In this document: positions 36,275-44,428 of the stretch, piece by piece
Numbering within the stretch: position 1 is the first letter of the stretch
Layout of the letters: every line of letters starts with the position of its first letter
Assembly: GCA_937890745.1 (NCBI GenBank)
Contig: CALADH010000061.1
Location: forward strand, 39,437 to 103,436
DNA from: Scybalocola_A sp900557175
GTDB lineage: Bacteria; Bacillota; Clostridia; Lachnospirales; Lachnospiraceae
DNA: 64,000 bases
Reading direction: 5' to 3'
Program-made: the position numbers and the translations under genes
Notes under the pieces: model-generated
Databases searched by the model: none
What the model was told of the DNA's origin: nothing
Seen by the model: the letters and a program-made list of their open reading frames with translations, nothing else

Positions 36275-37510
36275 TTATTTAATATCAGCAAACGGTTCTT
36301 TGTCAGAGCCGCATAAGCCTTCCCATGTAATTTCATGATAGCGGTCAGGATCTGTATCACCTTCAGATGAAACGAGCAGAACTTCAGAATTTTCATCAAG
36401 TTCCAGCGCTTCCTTAAGGTCTTTATATTCAGGACGCGTCATAATAGCGTGAACAAGTCCGAGTGTGACAGAGCCGGATTCACCGGAAATCACCTGCTTG
36501 TCACCGCGCATCGGTGAACCATAAATACGTGTGCCGTTAGCACTTACCCAGTCAGGACAGGAGACGAAAGCGTCGGCATGGTTTCTTAGAATATCCCATG
36601 AAACCGTATTGGCTTCGCCGCAGGCAAGACCGGCCATAATTGTCAGCATATCGCCTGTCACATCAATGCGGCTGCCGTCTTCCTGCATTGCGGAACGGTA
36701 GAGACAGTCTGCAGCATTGGCTTCAACAACAACCATCTTCGGCGGATTTTCTTTAAAACGGTTTGCAAAGTAACCGATGACTGCGCCTGCCAGTGAGCCG
36801 ACGCCGGCCTGAATAAAGATGTGTGTCGGACGGCTGCCGTCTTCTTCGAGCTGCTTGTCAGCTTCTGTGGCAAGTGTGCCGTAGCCCTGCATAATCCATG
36901 TAGGGATTTCTTCATAACCTTCCCATGCAGTGTCCTGAACCATAATGCCGTGCTCGGTTGCCTCAGCTTCTTTGGCTGCAAGGCGTACACATTCATCATA
37001 GTTTAAATCTTCAATAGTGACTGTGGCATTTTCTCTGGCAATATTATCGAGACGGGTTTTTGTTGTGCCTTTCGGCATTCTTACAACACATTTCTGTCCT
37101 AATTTGTTGGCTGCCCATGCAACGCCGCGGCCGTGATTGCCGTCGGTTGCCGTAAAGAATGTTGCCTGTCCGAATTCCTCCCTTAATTTATCGGATGTCA
37201 GTACATCGTAGGACATCTCGCTGACATCTCTGTCGAGCTGCTGTGCGATATATCTTGCGATGGCGTATGAACCGCCCAATACTTTAAATGCATTTAAGCC
37301 AAAACGGTAGGATTCGTCTTTTACATAAAGACGTTTTAATCCGAGATGCTTTGCAAGATTTGAAAGCGGCGTCAGCGGCGTCACTGCGTACTGAGGGAAG
37401 CTTCTGTGAAAGCTGCCTGCTTTCTGCATTTCTTCAACTGACATATTTTCAACCTGTTTGTCATCGCTTTTTGCAATGTGATTCAGAGTCCATTTAATCT
37501 CTGCTGCCAT
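36275..37510 (-). CDS. ygeX: Diaminopropionate ammonia-lyase
   Basis: This PLP enzyme splits 2,3-diaminopropionate to pyruvate and two ammonia by way of 2-aminoacrylate. The 411-residue protein matches E. coli YgeX in layout: the PLP lysine is in GLNAFKVLGGSYA (Lys76), the cofactor-contacting ATDGNHGRGVAWAA is present, and QAGVGSLAGAVIGYF is the glycine-rich phosphate loop. GGAGGAG precedes the ATG. In the urate cluster it is the carbon-releasing last step. The nearby ridA would protect against the 2-aminoacrylate intermediate. Confidence 0.95.
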   Translation of the reverse strand: MAAEIKWTLNHIAKSDDKQVENMSVEEMQKAGSFHRSFPQYAVTPLTPLSNLAKHLGLKRLYVKDESYRFGLNAFKVLGGSYAIARYIAQQLDRDVSEMSYDVLTSDKLREEFGQATFFTATDGNHGRGVAWAANKLGQKCVVRMPKGTTKTRLDNIARENATVTIEDLNYDECVRLAAKEAEATEHGIMVQDTAWEGYEEIPTWIMQGYGTLATEADKQLEEDGSRPTHIFIQAGVGSLAGAVIGYFANRFKENPPKMVVVEANAADCLYRSAMQEDGSRIDVTGDMLTIMAGLACGEANTVSWDILRNHADAFVSCPDWVSANGTRIYGSPMRGDKQVISGESGSVTLGLVHAIMTRPEYKDLKEALELDENSEVLLVSSEGDTDPDRYHEITWEGLCGSDKEPFADIK

Positions 37511-37540
37511 GATTTTCTCCTCCTTATTAAAAATACACGA

Positions 37541-38185
37541 CTATTTGTTAATATCTACATAACTGTAGAGGGTGTACTTGGAAATACCGAAGTACTTTGC
37601 GACTTTGTCGCCGGATTTTGTAATCAGAAAGGCACCTGCATCATTGAGAAAATTAATTGCTTTGATTTTTTCCTCTTTTGTCATCAGAGGTACGGGTACA
37701 CCGACAAGTGCGACCGATTGTTCAATCAGCTGGTCTAAAAGATTGTTGACATCGGGCGTAATAATCTTCGGAGCGCCCTTTCCATTTTCCTCCTTGTCTT
37801 CAGGGGAAGTGCAGGAAACAAGACTGCGTATACTGTTCTCAAAAGCGAGAAGGTTTGTGATGTCAAAATTAATGGAAAGAATATATCGCGGTGTATCATT
37901 TTCATCATGAATATAAATGGTACTTGATTTTAAAATTCTTCCATCTTCTGTGCGTGTCAGATAAGAAAGCTTATCAGACAAATGACCGTCACTGTGCTTG
38001 ATGGCATTTAATACGGCGCCGGACGGACCGTCGCCGACCTTTCGCTTTGTGACGTGACCGTTCACGATAAAAACGACTGAGTTTTCATTATGAAGGTCGT
38101 GGATCAGAACCTCACAGTTGTCTCCGAAATGTGCCGCGATTGCCGAGGCAATCTGTTTCAATGTTGTCAATGTGTAATCTGTCAT
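37541..38185 (-). CDS. PAS-HTH transcriptional regulator of the YheO/DauR family (copy 2)
   Basis: The ATG used follows AAAGGAGG; a frame extended 29 codons upstream is open but has no ribosome site and runs into promoter DNA. The 214-residue protein has a YheO-like PAS domain (FGDNCEVLIHDLHNENSVVFIVNGHVTKRKVGDG, DGRILKSSTIYIHDENDTPRYILSINFD) and a C-terminal helix-turn-helix (MTKEEKIKAINFLNDAGAFLITKSGDKVAKYFGISKYTLYSYV). It is first in the minus-strand urate operon, next to the divergent promoter region, so it most likely senses a purine-derived ligand and controls both arms. Activator or repressor role cannot be told. Confidence 0.85.
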   Translation of the reverse strand: MTDYTLTTLKQIASAIAAHFGDNCEVLIHDLHNENSVVFIVNGHVTKRKVGDGPSGAVLNAIKHSDGHLSDKLSYLTRTEDGRILKSSTIYIHDENDTPRYILSINFDITNLLAFENSIRSLVSCTSPEDKEENGKGAPKIITPDVNNLLDQLIEQSVALVGVPVPLMTKEEKIKAINFLNDAGAFLITKSGDKVAKYFGISKYTLYSYVDINK

Positions 38186-38231
38186 AAATTGTACCTCCTT
38201 TGCAGGAACCTTTCTTGGTCTCTCTAAACTC

Positions 38232-38259
38232 ATCATAGCATAAAATTTTAGAAATGCAA
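38232..38259 (-). promoter_or_regulatory. Predicted promoter of the minus-strand urate operon
   Basis: On the minus strand TTGCAT, 16 bases, then TATGAT. Transcription would start near 38225, about 40 bases before the regulator start codon. Confidence 0.6.
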
Positions 38260-38289
38260 TAGAAAAATACAAAAAAATTGTTTTTACCT

Positions 38290-38489
38290 AAAAAATTTTT
38301 GTATCGAGTTAGAAACAAAAATATTTTTGATAAAAAATTTTTCATTTTGCGAAAAAATTTTTAAAAAGTAGTTGTATATTATGAGTAATGATGATAAAAT
38401 GATTTTAATGAAAGATACATTTAGCAAGAGTGCATAATTTGTAAAATATAATGTACTTTTGAACTGTAAAAAAATTCAAAAAATTTTTT
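38290..38489. promoter_or_regulatory. Phased A6T5 tracts in the divergent urate-cluster control region
   Basis: The 433-base gap between the PAS-HTH gene and the permease holds no gene. Four palindromic AAAAAATTTTT runs lie at 38290-38300, 38332-38342, 38352-38362 and 38478-38489 (the last with six T). Their centres are 42, 20 and about 126 bases apart, near multiples of the 10.5-base helical turn. This predicts curved DNA or a repeated A/T-palindromic operator between the two divergent promoters. Further right, GGGTT/AACCC forms a small hairpin just before the permease ribosome site. Confidence 0.55.
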
Positions 38490-38516
38490 GACTAAAACCG
38501 GTGCGGTCTCTCTGAT
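38488..38516 (+). promoter_or_regulatory. Candidate promoter of the plus-strand urate operon
   Basis: TTGACT, 17 bases, then TCTGAT; the -35 box abuts the last A6T6 tract. The -10 matches only four of six positions, consistent with a promoter that needs an activator. It leaves a leader of about 95 bases. Confidence 0.4.
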
Positions 38517-38618
38517 TTTTTTGCCGGAAGATGTCAGAAGATGAGAATGGTACTTTCATAATGTTTATAACAATACATAGGAAAACGGGTTAAAACCCAA
38601 AGGGCAGGAGAATATAAA

Positions 38619-39965
38619 ATGAGTAAAAAAACAAGTTCGGCCCAAAGCGAGTTGTTTAAGCTGGATGGGCATCCGGGACCGGCTCAGGCATTTCCCCTGG
38701 CGCTTCAGCATGTTGTGGCAATGATTGTAGGCTGTGTGACGCCGGCAATTATTGTTTCGGGGGTGGCAGGTCTGTCGCCGGAGGATTCAATTATATTAAT
38801 TCAGGCAGCGCTCGTGATGTCGGCGCTGACAACATTTTTGCAGTTATATCCTATAGGAAAGAAAGGCGGCTTTAGAATCGGTTCAGGACTTCCGATGATC
38901 ATGGGCATCAGTTTTGCCTATGTGCCGACAATGCAGGCGATTGCCGGTGAGTTTAATGTGGCGGCGATTCTCGGCGCGCAGATTGTCGGCGGTATCATCG
39001 CAGTAATTGTCGGTCTGTTTATTAAACAGATACGAAAGTTCTTTCCACCGTTAATTACAGGTACAGTTGTTTTTGCGATTGGTCTCTCTCTTTATCCGAC
39101 AGCAATTAACTACATGGCCGGCGGCATAGGAAGTGAAGATTACGGTTCATGGCAGAACTGGCTTGTGGCTTTTGTAACACTGGCGATTGTGACTGTCCTA
39201 AATCATTTCGGCAAAGGTATTTGGAAGCTTGCTTCTATATTAATTGGTATTCTTTGCGGTTATGTTGTTGCGCTGATGTTTGGTATGGTTGATTTTTCTT
39301 CACTTTCAACAGCGTCATGGTTCCAGCTGCCGCAGCTGATGCACTTCGGTATTGAATTTGAACCATCAGCCTGCATTGCCATCGGACTTTTGTTTGCCAT
39401 TAACGCCATTCAGGCAATCGGCGACTTTTCGGCGACAACAACCGGCGGTATGGACAGGATGCCAACAGATGATGAGCTGCACAGCGGTATTGTCGGTTAC
39501 GGCGTCAGCAATATTTTATGTGCATTTTTCGGGGGCCTTCCGACAGCGACATACAGTCAGAATGTTGGCATTGTCGGTTCCACGAAGGTTGTGGCAAAAA
39601 GAGTTTTTGGAATCGCTGCATCAGTGCTTCTTATTGCGGGCCTGATTCCGAAGTTTTCATCACTTTTAACAACAATTCCATATTGCGTTTTAGGCGGTGC
39701 CACCGTTTCGGTATTTGCCTCCATCGCAATGACAGGCGTGAAGCTGATTACAGCGGCGCCAATGGATTTTAGAAATACAACAATCGTCGGTCTTGCGATT
39801 GCGCTTGGTATGGGTATTACTCAGGCGAGCGCAGCGCTTGCTTCCTTTCCTGACTGGGTAACAACAGTTTTCGGAAAATCTCCGGTTGTTGTGGCAACAA
39901 TGACAGCGGTCGTATTAAATCTGATACTTCCAAAGGCTAAAGAACAGGAAGAAACGAAAAAATAA
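38619..39965 (+). CDS. NCS2 family purine (urate/xanthine) permease
   Basis: A 448-residue nucleobase:cation symporter-2 protein with about 13-14 membrane segments. Family signs are PLALQHVVAMIVG near the start, FRIGSGLPMIMGISFAYVP, AINAIQAIGDFSATT in the substrate region and TYSQNVGIVGSTKVVAKR, where the Gln-Asn pair contacts the purine ring in characterised members. As the first gene of the plus-strand urate operon it most likely brings in urate or xanthine by proton symport. Family naming as uracil-xanthine permease is safe; urate specificity is inferred from context. Confidence 0.9.
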   Translation: MSKKTSSAQSELFKLDGHPGPAQAFPLALQHVVAMIVGCVTPAIIVSGVAGLSPEDSIILIQAALVMSALTTFLQLYPIGKKGGFRIGSGLPMIMGISFAYVPTMQAIAGEFNVAAILGAQIVGGIIAVIVGLFIKQIRKFFPPLITGTVVFAIGLSLYPTAINYMAGGIGSEDYGSWQNWLVAFVTLAIVTVLNHFGKGIWKLASILIGILCGYVVALMFGMVDFSSLSTASWFQLPQLMHFGIEFEPSACIAIGLLFAINAIQAIGDFSATTTGGMDRMPTDDELHSGIVGYGVSNILCAFFGGLPTATYSQNVGIVGSTKVVAKRVFGIAASVLLIAGLIPKFSSLLTTIPYCVLGGATVSVFASIAMTGVKLITAAPMDFRNTTIVGLAIALGMGITQASAALASFPDWVTTVFGKSPVVVATMTAVVLNLILPKAKEQEETKK

Positions 39966-40003
39966 AGGAATCATTCTATAATATAAGGAAAGAAGGGACT
40001 CAT

Positions 40004-41335
40004 ATGATTATCGTAGGAAATGGTAAATTAGTGACAAGGGACAATGCGATGCCTTTTATCGCCGACGGCGCGGTTGTGATGGACGGACCTGTCATTGTCA
40101 AGGTCGGAACAACGCAGGAGATGAAACAGGCTTATGCGGATGCAGAATTTATTGATGCAAAAGGCGGCATTATTATGCCGGCATTCATTAATACACATGA
40201 GCATATTTACAGTGCGATGGCAAGAGGCCTGAGCATTAACGGCTACAATCCGAAAGGGTTTTTAGATATTCTTGATGGTCAGTGGTGGACAATTGACAGA
40301 AAACTGACACTGGCACAGACAAAGTACAGTGCGATGGATACGATGATCTCATGTATCAGAAATGGTGTGACGACAATATTTGATCATCATGCCAGCTTCG
40401 GACATATTAAAGGCAGCTTATTTGAAATTGCTGATGCGGCGAAAGAACTTGGTGTCCGCGCATGCCTTTGCTATGAAGTTTCAGACAGAGACGGCAGGGA
40501 CAAAGCGCGCGAGTCGGTGATGGAAAATGCGGAATTTATTAAATATGCCCTTAAAGATGATACGGATATGATTGCAGCAATGATGGGTATGCACGCCCAG
40601 TTTACAATTTCCGACGAGACGATGGCGCTGGCTGCGGCCAATAAGCCGGATGAGGTCGGCTATCATATTCATGTGGCTGAGGGCATTGAGGATTTGCATG
40701 ATTGTCTTAAAAAATATGGCAAGCGCATTGTAGACCGTCTGATGGACTGTAATATTCTCGGCGAAAAGACATTGCTTGGCCACTGTATTTATATCAATCC
40801 GCACGAGATGGATTTAATCAAAGAAACAAATACGATGGTTGTCCATAATCCTGAATCTAATATGGGTAATGCCTGCGGCTGTCCGCCGACGATGGAGCTT
40901 GTGCACAGAGGCATTGTGACAGGCCTTGGTACGGATGGTTATACCCATGATATGACAGAGTCCTATAAAGTGGCTAACGTTTTACATAAACATCATTTGT
41001 GCGATGCCAATGCGGCATGGAGTGAAGTGCCGAAGATGCTTTTTGAAAATAATGCGGTTATTGCGAACCGTTATTTCAAGAAACCGCTTGGCGTTCTGAA
41101 GGAAGGCGCGGCTGCAGATGTCATTGTTGTCGACTATGTTGCGCCGACACATTTGGATGAAAATAATATTAACGGTCATATTCTTTTCGGTATGACCGGC
41201 AGGGATGTTGTGACAACAATCGGTAACGGTAAAGTGCTTATGAAGGACAGGGAAGTAAAGGTTGCCGACGTTTCAGAAGTTTACGCAAAATGCAGAGAAG
41301 AATCCGCGAAATTGTGGAAAAGTATTAACGGATAA
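40004..41335 (+). CDS. ssnA: Putative aminohydrolase SsnA
   Basis: An amidohydrolase-superfamily protein of 443 residues. The metal site appears as NTHEHIYSAM, HVAEGIEDLHD, LLGHCIYI and GTDGYTHDM, in the order expected for cytosine/guanine deaminase-like enzymes. ssnA is a regular member of selenium-linked purine clusters and the E. coli gene sits beside ygfK. Its exact substrate is not established; a purine ring-opening intermediate or guanine-type deamination is plausible. AGGAAAGAAGG precedes the ATG. Confidence 0.92.
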   Translation: MIIVGNGKLVTRDNAMPFIADGAVVMDGPVIVKVGTTQEMKQAYADAEFIDAKGGIIMPAFINTHEHIYSAMARGLSINGYNPKGFLDILDGQWWTIDRKLTLAQTKYSAMDTMISCIRNGVTTIFDHHASFGHIKGSLFEIADAAKELGVRACLCYEVSDRDGRDKARESVMENAEFIKYALKDDTDMIAAMMGMHAQFTISDETMALAAANKPDEVGYHIHVAEGIEDLHDCLKKYGKRIVDRLMDCNILGEKTLLGHCIYINPHEMDLIKETNTMVVHNPESNMGNACGCPPTMELVHRGIVTGLGTDGYTHDMTESYKVANVLHKHHLCDANAAWSEVPKMLFENNAVIANRYFKKPLGVLKEGAAADVIVVDYVAPTHLDENNINGHILFGMTGRDVVTTIGNGKVLMKDREVKVADVSEVYAKCREESAKLWKSING

Positions 41336-41366
41336 ACCATCATAGTGGATAAGAGGAGGATAAAAC

Positions 41367-44348
41367 ATGAGTGATATAATGACATGTATGCCTTTTGAGC
41401 AGTTATTGAACTGGGTTATTAAGGAGCATGATACAAAAAATACAGTGTTTGGCGTTCACAGACCATATGTGGCAGATCAGGGAAAGACGCTTACAATTTT
41501 TGAGCGTGCGCTTGAAACACCGGTAGGTCCGGCAGCGGGGCCGAACAGCCAGCTCGCACAAAATATTGTGGCTTCTTATTATGCAGGCAGCCGTTTCTTT
41601 GAGCTTAAAACAGTGCAGATGATGGACGGCGCCGAACTGGCAGCCTGTGTCAATAAGCCTTGTATTAAGGCGGATGACGAGTGCTACAACTGCGAGTGGT
41701 CCACGGAACTTTATGTGCCTCAGGCGCAGGACGAATATATTAAAGCATGGTTTTTACTGGCATTTATGGCAAAGGAGTACGGCCTCGGCAGTATGACAGG
41801 TTTCCAGTTTAACATCAGTGTCGGCTATGACCTTGCAGGTATTAAATCCGAAAAGATTGATACATTTATTGAAAATATGAAGGATGCTTCAGACACGGCT
41901 GTATTTAAGGAGTGCAGGGAAGTTCTTCTTAAATATGTGGGACAGTTTAAGCATGTGACAAAAGAAGATATTGAAAATATTTCACCGTTTGTTTGTAATT
42001 CAGCGACAATTTCCACACTTCACGGCTGTCCGCCGCAGGAAATCGAGAGTATTGCAAATTACCTTCTGACAGAGAAGCATATGCATACATTTATTAAGTG
42101 CAACCCGACTTTATTAGGCTATGATTTTGCCCGTGAACGGTTAAATCAGATGGGCTATGACTATATTGCTTTCGGTCGTTTTCATTTTGAGGATGACCTT
42201 CAATATGTGGATGCTGTGCCGATGCTTCAGCGTCTTATGAAGCTGGCTGATGAAAAGCAGCTTGAATTTGGTGTGAAGATTACAAATACATTTCCTGTTG
42301 ATGTGAAAGCCGGAGAGCTTCCGAGTGAAGAAATGTATATGTCAGGAAAATCGCTTTATCCGCTGTCAATCGCCCTTGCAGCGAAGCTTTCAAAGGACTT
42401 TGACGGTAAGCTGCGCATCGCTTACTCCGGCGGTATTGATGCCTTTAATATCGAAAAAGTTGTATCTGCAGGCATCTGGCCTGTGACAGTTGCGACAACA
42501 ATATTAAAGCCGGGCGGTTATCAGAGATTAAAACAGATGGCAGAAATTACAGATACGCTTGGTTTGTCAGCGTTTAAGGGCGTTGATATTAAAGCGCTTG
42601 AGGCTGTGGCAGAATCGGCGGTGACAGATAAACATCACATAAAATCTGCAAAGCTTCCGAAGTCGCGCAAATCGGACAAAAAAGTACCGCTCATTGACTG
42701 TTATACAGCGCCTTGCGAGGATGCCTGTCCAATCCACCAGGAAATTTCCACTTATGTGAAGCTTGCCGGTGAAGGCAAATATGAAGAAGCCTTAAAAGTT
42801 ATTTTAAACAGAAACGCACTGCCGTTTATTACGGGAACAATTTGTGCCCATGACTGTCAGAGCCATTGTACAAGAGGTTTTTATGAGACAGCGGTGCAGA
42901 TCCGCGATACAAAGCTTGTATGTGCCGAAAATGCTTTTGATCAAGTGCTTGCCGGTGTGAAGGCCGGAGATGTTTGCAAAAAACGTGTCGCTGTTGTCGG
43001 CGGCGGCCCTGCCGGTATGGCGTCTGCATTCTACCTTGCACGCATGGGCGCTGATGTGACAATTTATGAAAAAAGAGATCGTCTCGGCGGTATCGTCAGT
43101 GCAGTGATTCCTGATTTCCGTATCAATGATGCGGTTGTGGCAAAAGACGCAGCCCTTCTTGAAAAGCTTGGCGTGAACATTTTATATAACACAGAGGCGC
43201 CGGAAGTTTCAAAGCTTCGCAGTCAGTATGACGCTGTTGTCCTTGCAGTCGGCGCTTACAAGCGCGGCGAACTTTCCCTTGACGGCAAACAGGCTGTCAA
43301 TGCCCTCGAATTTTTAGAACAATTCAACAGCACAAAGGGCAATGTTGATTTAGGCAAAAATGTTGTTGTCATCGGCGGCGGAAATACAGCGATGGATACG
43401 GCAAGAGCAGCAAAGCGATGCGCCGGCGTCGAGCACGTTTATCTCGTATACAGAAGAACAAAACGTTATATGCCTGCAGATGAGCATGAGCTTTATCTTG
43501 CAATGGATGACGGCGTTGAGTTTAAGGAACTGCTCGCACCGGTGAAGATGGAAAATGGCAGGCTTGTATGTCAGGTGATGACACTGGGCGCTATGGACGA
43601 GAGCGGCAGAGCAAGTGTATGCAAGACAGACGAAATCGTTGAAGTGCCTGCAGATACAGTCATTGCCGCTGTCGGCGAGAAGGTTCCGACAGATTTCTAT
43701 GAAGCAAATGGTATCAATACAGATGAAAAGGGACGGCCGCTGACAGACAACAATCTTCAGACAAATGTTGAAGGTGTCTATGTTGTCGGCGACGGCTTAT
43801 ACGGTCCGTCACTTGTTGTTAAAGCTATGGCACATGCCATTACAGTGACTGAGGCGATTGCGGGCAGAGAAATTTCAGGTTCTATGAATCAGGAGCAGAA
43901 TCCGGAAGATATTTACAAGAAGAAAGGTATTCTTGCGGAAGCCGGCAAAAAGGAAGCCGACAGATGTCTGGCATGTTCGAGCGTCTGTGAAAACTGTGTG
44001 GATGTTTGTCCGAACCGTGCCAATATCTCAATCAAGGTTGCCGGCATGACAAAGGCACAGGTTATTCATGTGGATTATATGTGTAACGAGTGCGGCAACT
44101 GTAAGAGCTTCTGTCCGTATGCAAGTGCACCTTATCTGGATAAATTTACTTTATTTGCAAATGAAGCCGATATGGCAGACAGTAAAAACGAAGGCTTTAC
44201 AGTGCTTGACAGAGAAAAAGTAAGCTGTAAGGTACGTCTGTGCGGCGATGAATTTGTCTGGACAAAGGGTGAAGAAACAAAGCTTACAAAGGAATTGCAG
44301 ATGCTCATTGAAGCAGTGTGCAGTGATTACGCATATCTTATTCCGTAA
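41367..44348 (+). CDS. ygfK: YgfK, multidomain iron-sulfur flavoprotein oxidoreductase
   Basis: 993 residues. Residues 1-430 resemble an FMN-binding dihydroorotate dehydrogenase barrel (ETPVGPAAGPNSQ, STLHGCPPQEI, IKCNPTLLG). From about 445 a cysteine-rich helical domain (CEDACPIH, CAHDCQSHC) leads into a GltD-like FAD and NAD(P) module with VAVVGGGPAGMASAF near 540 and VVVIGGGNTAMDTA near 665. The end has two 4Fe-4S motifs (CLACSSVCENCVDVCP near 868, CNECGNCKSFCP near 908). These are the parts of dihydropyrimidine dehydrogenase in a different order. Once annotated as a selenate reductase subunit, it is better seen as the candidate purine-ring reductase. Cofactors appear intact. Confidence 0.92.
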   Translation: MSDIMTCMPFEQLLNWVIKEHDTKNTVFGVHRPYVADQGKTLTIFERALETPVGPAAGPNSQLAQNIVASYYAGSRFFELKTVQMMDGAELAACVNKPCIKADDECYNCEWSTELYVPQAQDEYIKAWFLLAFMAKEYGLGSMTGFQFNISVGYDLAGIKSEKIDTFIENMKDASDTAVFKECREVLLKYVGQFKHVTKEDIENISPFVCNSATISTLHGCPPQEIESIANYLLTEKHMHTFIKCNPTLLGYDFARERLNQMGYDYIAFGRFHFEDDLQYVDAVPMLQRLMKLADEKQLEFGVKITNTFPVDVKAGELPSEEMYMSGKSLYPLSIALAAKLSKDFDGKLRIAYSGGIDAFNIEKVVSAGIWPVTVATTILKPGGYQRLKQMAEITDTLGLSAFKGVDIKALEAVAESAVTDKHHIKSAKLPKSRKSDKKVPLIDCYTAPCEDACPIHQEISTYVKLAGEGKYEEALKVILNRNALPFITGTICAHDCQSHCTRGFYETAVQIRDTKLVCAENAFDQVLAGVKAGDVCKKRVAVVGGGPAGMASAFYLARMGADVTIYEKRDRLGGIVSAVIPDFRINDAVVAKDAALLEKLGVNILYNTEAPEVSKLRSQYDAVVLAVGAYKRGELSLDGKQAVNALEFLEQFNSTKGNVDLGKNVVVIGGGNTAMDTARAAKRCAGVEHVYLVYRRTKRYMPADEHELYLAMDDGVEFKELLAPVKMENGRLVCQVMTLGAMDESGRASVCKTDEIVEVPADTVIAAVGEKVPTDFYEANGINTDEKGRPLTDNNLQTNVEGVYVVGDGLYGPSLVVKAMAHAITVTEAIAGREISGSMNQEQNPEDIYKKKGILAEAGKKEADRCLACSSVCENCVDVCPNRANISIKVAGMTKAQVIHVDYMCNECGNCKSFCPYASAPYLDKFTLFANEADMADSKNEGFTVLDREKVSCKVRLCGDEFVWTKGEETKLTKELQMLIEAVCSDYAYLIP

Positions 44349-44356
44349 TAAAGGCG

Positions 44357-44374
44357 GGGGCAGAGCTTTGCCCC
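44357..44374 (+). other. Intercistronic hairpin between ygfK and hyuA
   Basis: GGGGC and GCCCC arms around AGAGCTTT begin nine bases after the ygfK stop codon. No T-run follows. Sequence and placement match the hairpin after ygeY in the divergent operon. Confidence 0.65.
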
Positions 44375-44428
44375 TTCCGATATCATAAGATGCAGACATA
44401 GAAATAAAAAAGAAAGAGGGCATTTGGT

